Shown in pieces: positions 1 through 12,100 of a stretch of DNA of 64,000 bases. The notes under the pieces are model-generated. The model searched no databases, had not been told where the DNA came from, and saw only the letters and a list, made by a program, of their open reading frames with translations. The position numbers and the translations under genes were made by a program. The stretch spans positions 243,501-307,500 of the forward strand of contig NC_018324.1 of the NCBI RefSeq assembly GCF_000234665.1. Direction: 5' to 3'. How positions within the stretch are numbered: the stretch's first letter is position 1; the number at the start of each line of letters is the position of its first letter. The stretch comes from Leishmania mexicana MHOM/GT/2001/U1103. Its lineage: Eukaryota; Euglenozoa; Kinetoplastea; Trypanosomatida; Trypanosomatidae.

Positions 1-90
1 GCGCGGTATGGGGCGGAGATGACGTGGTGCAGGTTTCTCGTTGATGTTCTCGTTCTGCTGGGTGATGAATGGCGCGGACGAAGAACATGA
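1..90 (+). CDS. possible 3' tail of an upstream CDS (partial)
   Basis: The first 60 to 90 bases are GC-rich and differ sharply from the T/C-rich sequence that follows. Two frames stay open from the window edge: frame 1 to a TGA at 88-90, and frame 3 to a TGA at 42-44. Either could be the C-terminus of a gene cut by the window edge. The piece is too short to choose a frame or to recognise a family. It may equally be ordinary spacer. Confidence 0.25.
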   Translation, partial: ARYGAEMTWCRFLVDVLVLLGDEWRGRRT

Positions 91-2113
91 GGAAACGGAA
101 AAGAGATGGGCTATTCGTTCTACTACTTGTGCTTCGGTGCTCTGTCCATCTTTGTGTGCTTGTCGAACCCGACCTCTGTCGTGACTGTGATTTACTCTCC
201 TCTCGACCATGCTTGCGGATATGGACGTCTCTCGATTTTTTGCCCGGGATCATCTCTTTCTCTGTGCACCGTTCACTACCATCGGGTTCCCAAGTCGCAG
301 CACGTACTCGCCCCTTCTTCCTCTCTGTTTTCCCCCTCCCTTTTTTTTCGCTCTTGTCGTTTGTATAGCCGAAACTTTTCTTGATCATACTCTCTTTCCG
401 TTTTTCGTTTTTTCGCTTTTTGTTTTAGCTTTCAGAGCATCACCACCACTACCACCACCCAACCCCTTTGCTTTCTGTTTTTCTCCCTTGTCGTTGGCTC
501 ATTGATCCCGCTGCCTTTCTGATTTCTCATTTCGGTATGGCACTTGCTGGCTACATAGCTTTCTCAGTCTCCCCTCTTCCTCCATACTGCTTCTTCTCAC
601 GTAGACCCCTCCTCTTTTTTTCCGTCGCTTCCCTTTTTTGTTGCTTCGCCTTCTCTCGGCCTTTTTCTAATTCTTTGCTTTCGCCGCCTCATATGTTAAC
701 CATGCTCCTCTCTTTCTCCCCTTTTCTTTACCCGTCTTTCCGCCTCACCATCATACACAACTCTCGCTTTCCGCTCCTCCTCGTCTTTTCGATTTGCTCG
801 TCGTCATACTCCCACTTCTCCTTCCGCAGCCTCCACATTTGCCCTCGCACATGTCTCTCCTATTTGTTGGTTCTGTGGCAGTGTGCCATCTGACGCCTTT
901 TTTTCTGTTCTCGTCCATCATGGCTTGTGCGTTCGTGTTTGCGAGCCCCCCCCCAAAAAAAAAAACACCTACACAAGTTGAAGGAATGGTGCAGGACGAG
1001 CCCCCAAACCGCTGAACAAAAAGGAACAACAACAAAAAAAAACGGGACGAATAGGGAAGGAACGGCGCGATCTGTTCCACGGCGAGGGTTTTTTTGTTAC
1101 TTCTATAGATGACCAAGACCGAAGACTCACAGGTACGGTGTATTTTGATACAACAGCCAAGGAGAGAGCAGCGGTGTGCGATTCAAGTTGTGCACACAAA
1201 CACTTGGCTTGGGCTCTTTTTTTTCGTGTTGTTGTTCTACTCCCTTTTTTATTTTGCCCTGTGATTCCTCTTGTTTTTTTTCCCTTTTTTTCTTCGCTTT
1301 ATTTTTTTCCATTTGCTCGTTCTTTTTTCTCATTCATTCTCTTGGTTTCTGTGTCGTGGCGTGCTTGTGCTCGTTTTCACCATGTGTGTCTGTGTGTGTG
1401 TGTGCCTTTTCTTCCCTCCCTCCCTCCCTCTCCTTCTTCATTTTACTTTACTCTTCTCCCTCTCGGTCTTTCTCGATCTTCGCCATTCCTCCTCTCTTGG
1501 TTTTCATGTTTTTTTTTTTGTTTTGTTTTCTTCTACCCATACCGTTCCACCCGCCCTTTCTCGTGCCCTCTTTCCCCGACCACCTTTCCTTCTTCCCCTC
1601 TCCTGTTTTGTAATAGCTGCGCAGCGAACACATACACATACACACACGCATACCCAAAAGAAAAAATCCGACTCTTCTATATTTTGACTGTGTTTCTTTG
1701 TTGCCTCTCTGTTGTGCTCCGCTGCCTTGCCGTCGTCTCTCTGTTTGCCGTTGTCTTGCCCTTCCTTCCGTTCCTCTTCGCGTTTTCGCTCTGTCTTTTC
1801 CTCCCTTGCCTGTTTCACTTACGGTTTTTCGGTGCGTCTATGCTCGACGCTCCCCAAAAGTCTTTTTATCTGGCCTACACATCCGTGTAGGTGTCTTATG
1901 CTTTTTTTTATGTGTCTCTCTCCCTCTCTCGTTCTGTTTGTTGGGCCCCGCCCCCCTCTACCCCAACAGCTGACGCTGCATTCACGACAAACATGGGACG
2001 TGCCGTGTGTATGCGCTTCTTTGGCTGATAAGCCACCTCACACCGAACACGTACATGACGGAAAGAAACGGTCAAACAGAAAAGATAAATAAGACAGCGA
2101 AGGAGTAGAGAGA

Positions 2114-2147
2114 GGGGGCGTGGGGGGAGGGGATTGGGGGGGGGGGG
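2114..2147 (+). other. G-quadruplex-type G-run cluster
   Basis: Four G runs follow one another with loops of only 1 to 3 bases: 2114-2118 (5 G), 2122-2127 (6 G), 2129-2132 (4 G) and 2136-2147 (12 G). This satisfies the classical intramolecular G-quadruplex pattern on the + strand. It sits inside the 9-kb gene-free region. Whether it forms in vivo is not shown by sequence. Confidence 0.7.
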
Positions 2148-2831
2148 CGCCCCGGCGCGGTGTTCGCGTTCTTCTCTTTTCTCGTTCGCCTTTTCGTTTT
2201 TCTTCTTACTTCATTTGTTGTCTCTCAGGCGGAAATCCGTCTTTGGCTTCTCCCCCGCATGGCGTGTTCACCAGCGCATGCGGTTTCGTGTGTTCATCCC
2301 ATGCATACACACGCACACACACGCACAGCATTTCTTCAGTCCCTCTTCTGTTGTTTTCCTTGCGCAGTGCCCTCACTGCCGCCTCTCTTCCCTCCATCGT
2401 CTTTTTCCACTCATGGCATGTCTCCGCCCGTCTCCCAAACATGCGTGACTGTGTATGAACATGTGTCTTATGCCTGCGTGCGATTCTCTCACCGTTCTCA
2501 TGTGTGGTCCTTGGAGTGTGGCATTCACAAAAGTGTCTCATGCCCTTTTTTCCCCCGCCCCGTTCTCTCTCTACACCTGCGTATGTGTATGTGTGCGCCG
2601 GTGCTGCTTCGATCACGGTATACAACGACGTGTAGAGGAAAAAAAAACACAAAACAACAGACGATAGCGACAGCGAAGCCAACGAAAGAGGCGGAGAGCG
2701 GATGAAAGGATGCGACGATGCGACCCAAAGAGCTCTCGCATCCAAGGGGTGAACAACTCCCCTCCCCCTCCCCCCTCTCCGAAAAAAAAGAAACAAAACG
2801 ATAAAAAAGGTCTTACCATATGCAGGAACGC

Positions 2832-2885
2832 TGATAATAATAATAAATAACACACACACACACACACGCATACATACATACACAG
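2832..2885 (+). repeat. compound microsatellite (TAA)n-(CA)n-(ATAC)n
   Basis: A TAA-type trinucleotide run passes into an uninterrupted CA dinucleotide run and then into CATA-type repeats. It lies in a purine-rich patch of the long gene-free region. Confidence 0.85.
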
Positions 2886-5800
2886 ACGACGGAAAAAAAA
2901 GAGCCGTGGCGTATGCTGATGTTTTCCTCTTTTGGATTATTACGTGTATTCTTTTCATGTGTGCGCCCTCTCTCTCCTTTTCAGCCTATTTGCTTTGCTG
3001 TGGCCTACTTGCACACTCCCGGCGCTGTTCTGCGCATGTGGAACAGCAACAGCAAGCAGCGGTAAGGAAGAAGAAAACGAAGCAGAATGAATACATGAAA
3101 GAAGAAAACATGTGAGGTGGCAACAGGGAGAGACAGAGAAGGGAAAGGGAACCAAATAGAATAAAATTTTGCGGTGCACGCACAAGGGAAACAGACAGCT
3201 TGGCAAGGAGAGAGAGCACGAAGGGGAAGAGAGACTCACGAGCTAGAAAGTAGCGTTGAAGAGTGAAACTACTCACGCGTCTTTTCTCTTACGTCGTCGC
3301 TGTTTCTGTACCTCTCGCTGAACGTCATTTTTCGTTTTACGCCTGACGTGCCGACGGCGCATCGCCGTTCCTTGCAGTGTAGAGGAAGGAGAGGAAAAGC
3401 AGCGCAGGTGAAACAAGCAAACGAGGGAACAAACCAAACATCATACGTTATGGCCGTGCACTCACGTTCTTCTGTTCCCACCTCTCTCTTCCTCTTCCCC
3501 TCCCCAACGTCTCCTCTCTGCCGTGTTCTCTTGCTCCTTTTTAGCACCTTTCACGTCATCACCCATGTTTTTTTTTTTTTGACCCCCCTTTTTTCTGGTG
3601 TTTCTATCCTTGAGCTCGTCTTTATTGTTCATAGAGTGGAGACATGCATGTGCGCGCCTTTTTGCGTGAGCGTGTAATGTGCCTCTGCTTCCCTCCTCTG
3701 GCCTCCTCGCTGTCTCTCTGCTACATCCTCAATTTACGTCGTCTTTTTCTTTGTGCGCCATCTTCTCCGTTTCTCCTCTGCGTTAGATTTTTCCTTTCTT
3801 TTTCTTGGTTTATTGCTGTTTCCCCCCTTTTTCGGAGTTCTCTGGTCTTTTGTTGGCTTGGATGGCATTCCAGAGAGCGCCTTCTGTGTGCGTGTGAGTG
3901 TGTTCCGTTTTTTTTCGCTTGTCTTTTTCTGTCCATTTCATTTTTTTCCCTCCCCTTTTTTTTGCCTTTGTGTGTGTGCCTGAAAAGCTGCAGCGTACAC
4001 AAGTGTAAGCCTCTTTTTCTTTTCCGCCGCTGTGGTATGAGCGCGTGCGAGCGCGCGTGTGTGCTCATCGGTGTCTGCGCGCGCGCATGTATGTGTATGA
4101 GTGTCTCTCTCTATCTCTGTCTCTGCGGCTGAGAGATCCCCTACTGTTTTCTTTTTCTATTGCCTTCCTTGGTGTCTTTACTCGTCGTGTCCTTCGCTCT
4201 TGTGTGCTCTTGTGTGATGTATGACCGCCTCTCATTGCGGGACTTTCATTTTGTTCGTGTGCTCCTTTCTCTACCGTTGTTTCGCCCCGACTTGTATTTT
4301 CGTGAGGGAAACACAAAACAGCAACACCAACAAATGAACCGGCAACACTCATGGGTTTGAATTTTTCGTTTTCTTTTTTTTTTCACCATTTTCGTTGTGG
4401 CAGGAAAGTGTTGCGCTTTGAGGCGGGCGACTATGTATCGTCCCCCCTTTCTCTCTCTGTGTGCGAGTGACTTCAGCCGTTGTCTGCATCTCTCTCGGTC
4501 TCTCTCTCTGCGAGAGTGCCTGTATCGATGTGTTTGCGTTTAGATGTGAAGTCTGCTTCCTGTTGCCCGCGGTGTTATAACGAAGCCTTTCTTTTAAAGG
4601 ACCTGCTTTGGTTTGTTTGTTAGTTTCTCTTTGCCTTGTTTTTTTTTTGGTTGCCAGAGAGAACGAAGAACGCAACAACGACGCTTAATAACACGGAACC
4701 GATGGGAGGAATAGGAGCAGAGATGGGGGTTGTGTGTGTGTGGAAGGGTGTCCCTCACGGCCTCCCCGTTCCCTCCCCCCTCCTCCTCCTCTTCCTCCCA
4801 AACTCTGAACCTCCGTCACGGGAATCAAACGGCACCGGTGATGCTCTTGTGGCAACATCCACGCACACATTCCCCATATATATGTCTCCTTCCCGTCTCT
4901 GCTCTCGTTCTCTCCGTCCACACCCCTCTTCCTTTTCGTTTACAGTTGTCTTTCGTTTTTTCCCCCTGTTCCTGCTTCCGCCAAGCCACCACATTTTCGT
5001 CACTGTCGCCCCTTCATTTTTTTTGTTTGCATTGCTTTCTTTTCGTTTGTGTGCTCCTCTCTCTCCTCGCCTCTTTTATGCCCTTCCTCCTTTTTCCTTC
5101 TCCTCCTTCGGTGTGTGCGTGTGTGTGTCTGTCTGTGTGCATGCTGGTACATTTCTCTCTTCCTCTCCCCTTGCCCGTTTCCCTTCATCGCCCCCTCGAC
5201 TCTGCCATCCGCGTACGCCCGTTCTTCCCTCCTGCGTCTGTGCGACTGAAGAGGGAGGGGAAAGGGTGCGCTCATCCCCCCGACATGGGGTCTCGTGGAG
5301 GCCCAAATGGACCATGTCCTCTCGTGCTTTGATTGTGCACCTTTTTTTAAACTTCCCTCGATCGAAACGCATCGGCAATCTTCTTTCGCAGTGGCTACCG
5401 AGAGAAAGAGGGGATGGGTAAAGGTGAGACGGAGACAGAAGGGAGGTGATGTCGGTAGTCGTACCAAGTAACACGACCTCACAAACATGTGGAGCTGTGG
5501 GGAGAACAAGGGTGCGAAAGCGTTTGACCAAAAATCGTCGGACGATGGGCCGCGCCACATTAGTTGTTTGAAAGGAACTCAGTCGGCGAAAGACGTGAGT
5601 ATCGGAGGCACGGGGGTAGTTGGAAGAGGGAGCGCGACAGGCACCACCTCGACGCTCCTTGTCTCTTTTCTACAGCGTCCTCTCTTGACACACACACACA
5701 CGCAACGCGGGCTCTCTGGGCAAGGACGAAGAAAGCGTGAAAAAAAAGAAAGCGGACGTGAGAGAGATAAACATCAGGCGACTCGTCATTTAAATGCGGT

Positions 5801-6476
5801 AGACGACAAAATGAGCGGTCTCTGTGTGCATGTTTATGTGTGTGCCTGTAACGCGTTTTCTGCGCTTTTTTTCCTTGTACTATTTTTCTTTCTTTTTGTA
5901 TTTTTCTGGTCTTTCTCAGTCTTCAGGCTCGCCATCTTTGTTTTTTTTTTCGTCTTTGCCCCCTTTTATTTATTGTGTGTGTCTGTGTGCATTGTTGTCT
6001 CTCTTGCCCAATTGCGCGTTGGCGTTGTCGTTATGCACTTTTTATTTATTTAGTGAGGGTATCGTCGATTCCATACGCAGTTGTCTAAACTTCCTCATAC
6101 AGTTTTATGGCGTACTCGTTTTCTGTTTTCTCCTGCGCCTTCAGTTGTGTCTTCATCCTTTGGCCTTTTTTCGCCATTCTCGCTGTCCTCGCGTGCGTGC
6201 GTTCGTGAGTGTGATCTACCGCCGCTCTCCGTCTCGCCGGTATGTGAAGCTCTCACTCCGATGTTTGTGCTGTTTCCAACGTCTCGTGTTTCCTTTTTTT
6301 TCTCTCTCCTTCGCCTCCATGCTTCGTCCCTGTGTATTTTTCGAGGCGTGACTTTTTTCTCCTCGTTTTTTTTTGTTTTCCACTCAGAGATGCGGCGGTG
6401 GGCGAATCGCGAGAGAAGCACACGGACGGATTAGGAGGCAGAAGATCAAGCGAGAAGAAAAAAGAGGCGCTATATA

Positions 6477-6518
6477 CCCCCCCCCCCCACCCACCCACCC
6501 ACACACACACACACACAT
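6477..6518 (+). repeat. poly-C / (CCCA)n / (CA)n tract
   Basis: A run of about 12 C leads into CCCA repeats and then a CA dinucleotide tract. Simple-sequence repeat in non-coding DNA. Confidence 0.85.
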
Positions 6519-8652
6519 GCAGGTGGAGAAAACAAAAAAACGCCTTTTGAATCGCGCCCCACCCCCACTGACACAGAAAAAGAGTGCGAAGCGACACGCC
6601 TCAGAAGAAGAAAAGCAAAAAAAGAAAATGAAGCAAGCAAAGCACATCTAGGAAACACTTTTTTTCGTTTTTTTTCGAAACGGCCAAAAACGAACAACGC
6701 TGTGAGCCTCTCGCACGCTCCATCTACCAATGTGTGAATGTCTCTCACTCTTTCTCTTCCTGTGTCGGCGGCAGACTCTATCATGCTGTTTTCCCACACC
6801 TTCCCCCCTCCCCTCCCTCTCAAAGAAAACTTTCATGTTTCTCTCTGTCCTCCATTCCCCTCGATGCCGGTGCGCCAGTGTGTACCTCAAACCTGCCCTA
6901 CACTGTTTTCGTTTTCTTGCTGTTGATCTTCCCGTTGATGGACACCCTCTCCACTCCCCTCAAAAGAAAAAAAAATAGGACCTTCCCCTTCCCCTCATCC
7001 ATTCTCCTTCTCGAAAAGAGAAACGAAACGGAACTGCAGTGCACGCAAAACCGTCGCCACGTGACACCCTAACGCACACAAAGAAAAGGAGCGGAGACAA
7101 AAGAGTTGCGGTGAAGAGCTACCCCTTCACTCGGTGTTCAAGGGGTGAGGGACATAGATTGCTGTGGGGACGGAGAGGATAGGAGGCAGCGCGTCGTCTT
7201 GTGTAGCAGCTGTGAGGCGCTGTTGTCTCGCATAGTCGAGCAGCCCACGCACCCTCCTCTTCTCCTACCTGTGACTTTCTTTCTCCTCCTGCGCTCCCTG
7301 TCTTTCTCCGGCGAGACTGGTGGGGAAAGGGAGGCGTGCAAGGGTGCACTTGTGATGAGGTCCGTACACCGGCTCTGTGTTTCGTCTCCCGCTCAGCTTT
7401 TCAGGGCACACGCGTCTCTCTCGTTTCTTTTCTGCCAGCGCCGCTCCGGTTTTTCCCGAGGCTCCATTCGCCGTTGTGACGCTGAGCCTCCTCCCCTCAT
7501 CTCTTCGCCTCCTCCACCCTCACTCCATCTTTCTCTGTCCTTTCCCACGCCTTTCTCGCTTCGATGCGCCGCTGCCACATAAACAAACCAATGCGAATAC
7601 ATTTGCTTCTCTCTCCCCTTCCGCACTCACTCTCGTGCTTCTAACATGTGCATGTCTTGCGGTTTTCGCGTTGCTTGCTGCGGCGCCTCCCTACACCTAC
7701 CCAACGCTTTCTCACGCATCTCGGCGTGTGTGAATCCCCGTCGCCATATACGCCGCACCGCACCGGTAGCTGAACTTTCTCCTTTCCTCTAATTCTCCAC
7801 AACTGTCCCTGCCGCGCCATCAATTTGTTTGCTGGGCGCTTGCGTGAAGGTGCTATACTCGTCGTACCGACGTTTTACTGTCTTGGGGCGTTCACCCAGC
7901 CAGCCTTCCGCCTGGGTGCTTGTCCAAGGCGCGAATACACAGGGATACACCGGCACGAACAAGAGGCTGCGTGTAAGCACGTTGGTAGTCCGCCACCCTC
8001 TCTTGCGGACTCCCCATCGTTTCACGCCTTGTCAAATCTCTCCTTGCTTCGTCATCTTTTTTTTGTTGCTCTCTCTTGTCAGCGACCACGATTAACAACA
8101 CAGAGAACACACACAATTGAATCTTAGAGCAGCAGCAGCACCTGCATATCTAATCTCGTGTTGTCCCTCTACTTCATGGGATACTTTTTTTTCGCCTTTC
8201 TCCGTGCACTTCTCTCTCTTTCTCTGTGTGTGCGCGCGCATCTTTTCGACATCGCGATTTTTGTGGATTTCCATTGCCTGCCTTCCCCCTTCACCTTTTT
8301 TTTTACCCCCTCGCTCGTGTCTTGTCCCTAAGCACGAGCGGGTCCATTCGTCTTTGTGCTTATTGCCTGCAAAGGTTGTTTCCTCCCTCCTCCTGACCCA
8401 TCGACGTGGCGTGATTCGCACTCATCTGCCTTTCCTCCATTCAGGCGCCATCCAGGAACGGACGAACCGAATCACAAACGGAGCATAGACGCTGACTTCG
8501 CGGTAGACGCGCTCATCGACGCACACACCTTTGCTCATTATACCGACAGCAGCAAAGGAAAAAAAAACGTGCCCATTCCCTGCTTTTTTTTGTTTTGATC
8601 GTGTCTTTATCTGTTTGAATTTCTTTTTCGCATGGGAGGGGTGCGGACAAGG

Positions 8653-8678
8653 CACACGCACACGCACACGCACACGCA
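8653..8678 (+). repeat. (CACACG)n hexanucleotide repeat
   Basis: About four tandem copies of a CACACG unit, 480 bases upstream of the first clear gene. Confidence 0.85.
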
Positions 8679-9111
8679 AGCAGTGAGGATCTGGTGAGGG
8701 AGACGCACCGACTTCTTTTTTTGTGGTACCCGTCTTTTCGGTGACTGCTTTGCCCCTCCCTCACTCCCCCACCCCGCGACACACATACACACACCTCAGT
8801 CCTCGTCTTCCTTTTTCATGCTTGCTGCTTCGCTCTTTTCTCCTGTGCAGCTCCTTTTATATGGTGTCTGTCTGTGTGCGTGTTGTCTTTCATATCCCGT
8901 TCCTCCCCTCCTCTACCCTGTTTCCCTCAGTGCGCATATGGGTGTGCGCCTGCCTGTCTGTCAGCCGTTGCTTGTGTCTGACTCGTCTGCTGGCCTCTTC
9001 TTCCCTCCCACTATAGCGACTCTTTGATGTTTTTCTTTTTTTTTGCCGTCTTGCTCCCTCCTTCGAGTCGAATCAGCTTCATCTGTTGAATCCGCCTATC
9101 GGCCACTTTGA

Positions 9112-9145
9112 CCTCTCTACTCTACTACTTGCTCCTGTTGCGCAG
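9112..9145 (+). promoter_or_regulatory. candidate trans-splice acceptor of the 9160 gene
   Basis: A pyrimidine-rich stretch ends in CAG at 9143-9145, 14 bases before the ATG. A second, stronger T-rich tract lies at about 9027-9064 with AGs at 9066 and 9076. Kinetoplastid mRNAs receive the spliced leader at the first suitable AG after such tracts. The acceptor actually used is unknown. Confidence 0.45.
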
Positions 9146-9159
9146 AGGCGCAGACGAGC

Positions 9160-12100
9160 ATGTCTGCTATTTCTCCTTCTGTGACTCCCGTCACGCTGCG
9201 CTCCGTATCCGGCAAGAGCCTACTGCTGACGCCGCCCGTGACGCTGGCGACGGTGTTGGAGGTTGCTACTGCCCCACCTTTCTCTTTCGCACCGGAAAGC
9301 GTTAAGGTCATTCTTCATGGTCGCATTGTGCGCCTCCTCCAGTACCAACAGCAGCACGGGAGTGACTTGTTCAAGCTTCCTCTTGATGCCTCCGCGTACA
9401 CGCCACCCAGGACAACTGCCAAGTGCGCCAATTCTGTCGTGCTTGCGTCATCATCCTCCTCCGGCGCCGAGTTCAAGGCTGAGCCCCGCTCTGTCATTGT
9501 CTATGGGGTGCCGCAGCGCATTCGGGCGACCGCCTCAGCACCGCGCTCCGGTGCACAGGAGCCGGTAGCCCTCTCCACCCCCTTCGCTGAGGCTTCCGGA
9601 AAATCGCTCCCATTGTCCACTCCTCCCCGCGCCGGACAGCAGGAGTGTTCTGACAGTACCTGCACCACTGTCGCTGCGACGCCTACCACTGCGAAAGTGA
9701 GCCGGCGCGCTTCGTTGGTGCGGTTACCCATCAACTCACCAACGACACATGTCGCTGCCATCAAGGGCCCTCTACCGTACCCGCACAGCCCTGATGGTCT
9801 CCATGAGCTTGGCAAGATCTGCGCCGAGTTCGATTCGGACGACGACGAAGACCTCATCACGCTGCTGCAGGGCGCGCCGCCGAGTATCTACAACCATCCC
9901 ACGGTACTCTACATGTCAAACAAGGTAAAGGGTGATTTGGTCATTCTGCAGGCGGCGATGGAGCAGATCGCGCGCGTGTCGCCAGTCTTCTTCGACTGGA
10001 TCGTCGAGAATCCACAGAGGTTCTTGAGTGCGCTCAACCGTGGCGGTGAGCGTTCGTTGCAGCAAGTAAAGGATCAGCTTCGCATGCTGGCCATGCGAGC
10101 TATGGCAGACCAGATGAGCGGCGAGACGCCGTCCCGCCATGTAATGATGTTGGAGGTGAACACGAGGGATGGCTCGCCGGACGTGTACCAGGTCGAGGTA
10201 CAGGTAGGCGATTTCTCCGACGCGTCGACCCCAAGCGACTCTCTCACGGCGAACAGTCTCGCCGACAACAACTCGGCGGAGGAGGAGAGGGAGGACGGGG
10301 AAGACAGCGTGAACACGGGTGACGAGCTGGAGGAGAACGACACGGCTGCATCGAGCATCGATGCATCTGCCAAGGATGGCGGCGTTGCCGGAGGCACGGA
10401 GGAGGAGGAAGAAGAGGACGAGCGACATCGGGGCGCCATTCTTTTGTCGAGCACCCCGGCTCCTCATGAGGACCCACTTGCTTCGCATCCGCCGTCGGAT
10501 GCGGTGCCGTCGCCGGACCGTGCGGTGACGGGTGCCATGCTGTCGAACGAGGGTAGCGTGACTACGGCGGAGGAAAGAACGTCCGCTGAGGAACGCGAAT
10601 TGTCGTTGACCCCGTCTACCCCCGCAGATGCCGTGGCTCGCCGCTCATTCCCTCCCCTGCCCTCGACATCTTCGACTGCCGCCAGGTCGGCCTCTCTCAA
10701 CGTGGCAGCAAGTCTGGCCACGCCAGCCGTTTCTCCACATGAAGACATCGACGCCGAGGACGTGCTACTATCGGGTCTACGGAAGGAGCTGCAGCACGTC
10801 CACTCCTTAACGCAGCAGTGGGTGCATCAGGCCACTGGCGACGCGGCACACAGAACGCACACCGCTATCATGAAACTCCGTCGCGATCTCTTCACCGTGC
10901 TGAACGATCTCATTACAACCTCGTCCACGCCCGCTTCCTTGTTACGGAGCTTCGGGGATGTGCGGCGCCTTGCACTTCTTGCCTGCGACTTCTTCTCCGC
11001 AGCTGAGGAGTTTTATGTGCAGCTGGATGAGCAAGGTGTGCGCTCGTCCGTGTTTGGCGAGACGCCGCAGGACTCGGTGGCGGCATGGGCGGTTGTGGCC
11101 GCGCTGAGTCGCCTTCTCGTTTGCGACGTGGACGCTGCGGTGGAGCGGCAGCTGCAGCAGGGTGCACCTGGTCTTAGCCGCGTAGGTGCGCTTCGCTCGC
11201 TGCAGCACATCAACTCGATTCGGGAAAACCCTGCGCTGCGCTGGACAACCGCCGAGGGGCCAGAGGAGCTCTTGATGGCTCTCCTGCAGCTCTGTCGCCA
11301 GCAGCGGGCAGTGGTGCTGTGGTACAGCAGCCACTATGTCCTGAAGGAGGTGGGCAAGACAATCCAAACCATGGCCTACATCCTCGGCGGCCGGGGGGAG
11401 GCCCAGCAGACGGTGACGGTGCAGCGCTTGAAGGTGACGAGCAAAGCTCATAAGCAGGACGAGGTGGCCGACTGCATAACCACGTTGTCGGACGCGCGGG
11501 CGGAGACAGACACTTTGTCGTACGCTGTACGCTGTCAATGGTTCTCTCTCATGCGCAGCCGCTATCAGCGACTCGTGCTCCCCATCGAAAAGGACCTTCC
11601 ATTGCCCCACATGACATCGGACCCGCTCTACGTGTGCGACACGCGGCACGTGCTGCCCCCCAAAGGCAGCGGTGCACGCCCAGAGACGTTACGCGGCACC
11701 ATGGACAGTGCGGCTCGCTGGTGGGCCGGGTACTGTGACGATCGACACACCTGCTGCGCTGACAAGTGGTGCCTGGCACTGACGGAACGGTTGTGGAATG
11801 TCGTGACGGCCATGGAGAACGCTACTGCGGAGGCGACTGCAGAGAACGTGGCTCTTGTGCTGACGTGTGACGGGACTGAAGCAAGTTCCACGAACTCGCT
11901 TTCACTGGAGGCAGCAGCGCGTGACTGGCTAGGCGACATAACATGGATCCCGGTCGACAAAGTTGTAGTACCATCGGCGGCAACAGCATCGACAACGGTG
12001 TCACGTTCCGTCGCTCGACACTCTGCAGTCCTTTTCGAGCAGGTGTGCCCCCCAGCGGAGGCTAAGGACGAGACAGCAGCGGCGGACCACCCTTCCAGCG

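Larger units (their letters stand above)
91..9111. other. 9-kb gene-free spacer
   Basis: No frame on either strand shows the GC-rich, mixed-composition codon pattern of the real genes in this window. The many short open frames encode low-complexity Ser/Phe/Leu/Cys or Arg/Lys/Glu strings that simply read polypyrimidine or polypurine tracts. The + strand is dominated by long T/C blocks, broken by A/G-rich patches near 1010-1110, 2040-2120, 2630-2900, 3040-3240 and 5410-5780. Several CA/TG repeats and one strong G-run cluster lie inside. I saw no tRNA-like A/B box pair, rRNA or snRNA. It could be a very long UTR plus intergenic region, a transcription-start region, or contain unrecognised non-coding RNAs. 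Confidence 0.6.

Noticed and set aside
1138..1890. 250-codon open frame in the left spacer
   Set aside because: Begins at a non-ATG codon and translates polypyrimidine into Phe/Leu/Ser runs. Not a gene.
5350..5370. tRNA B-box-like string GATCGAAAC
   Set aside because: No A box or foldable cloverleaf at the right distance upstream.
4636..5421. 261-codon open frame in the left spacer
   Set aside because: Translation is Ser/Pro/Phe/Leu/Cys low-complexity reading of a T/C-rich tract, and no domain or coding-like third-position bias is seen.
10942..11649. 235-codon minus-strand open frame
   Set aside because: Antisense shadow inside the 9160 gene with a random-looking His/Arg/Leu composition.
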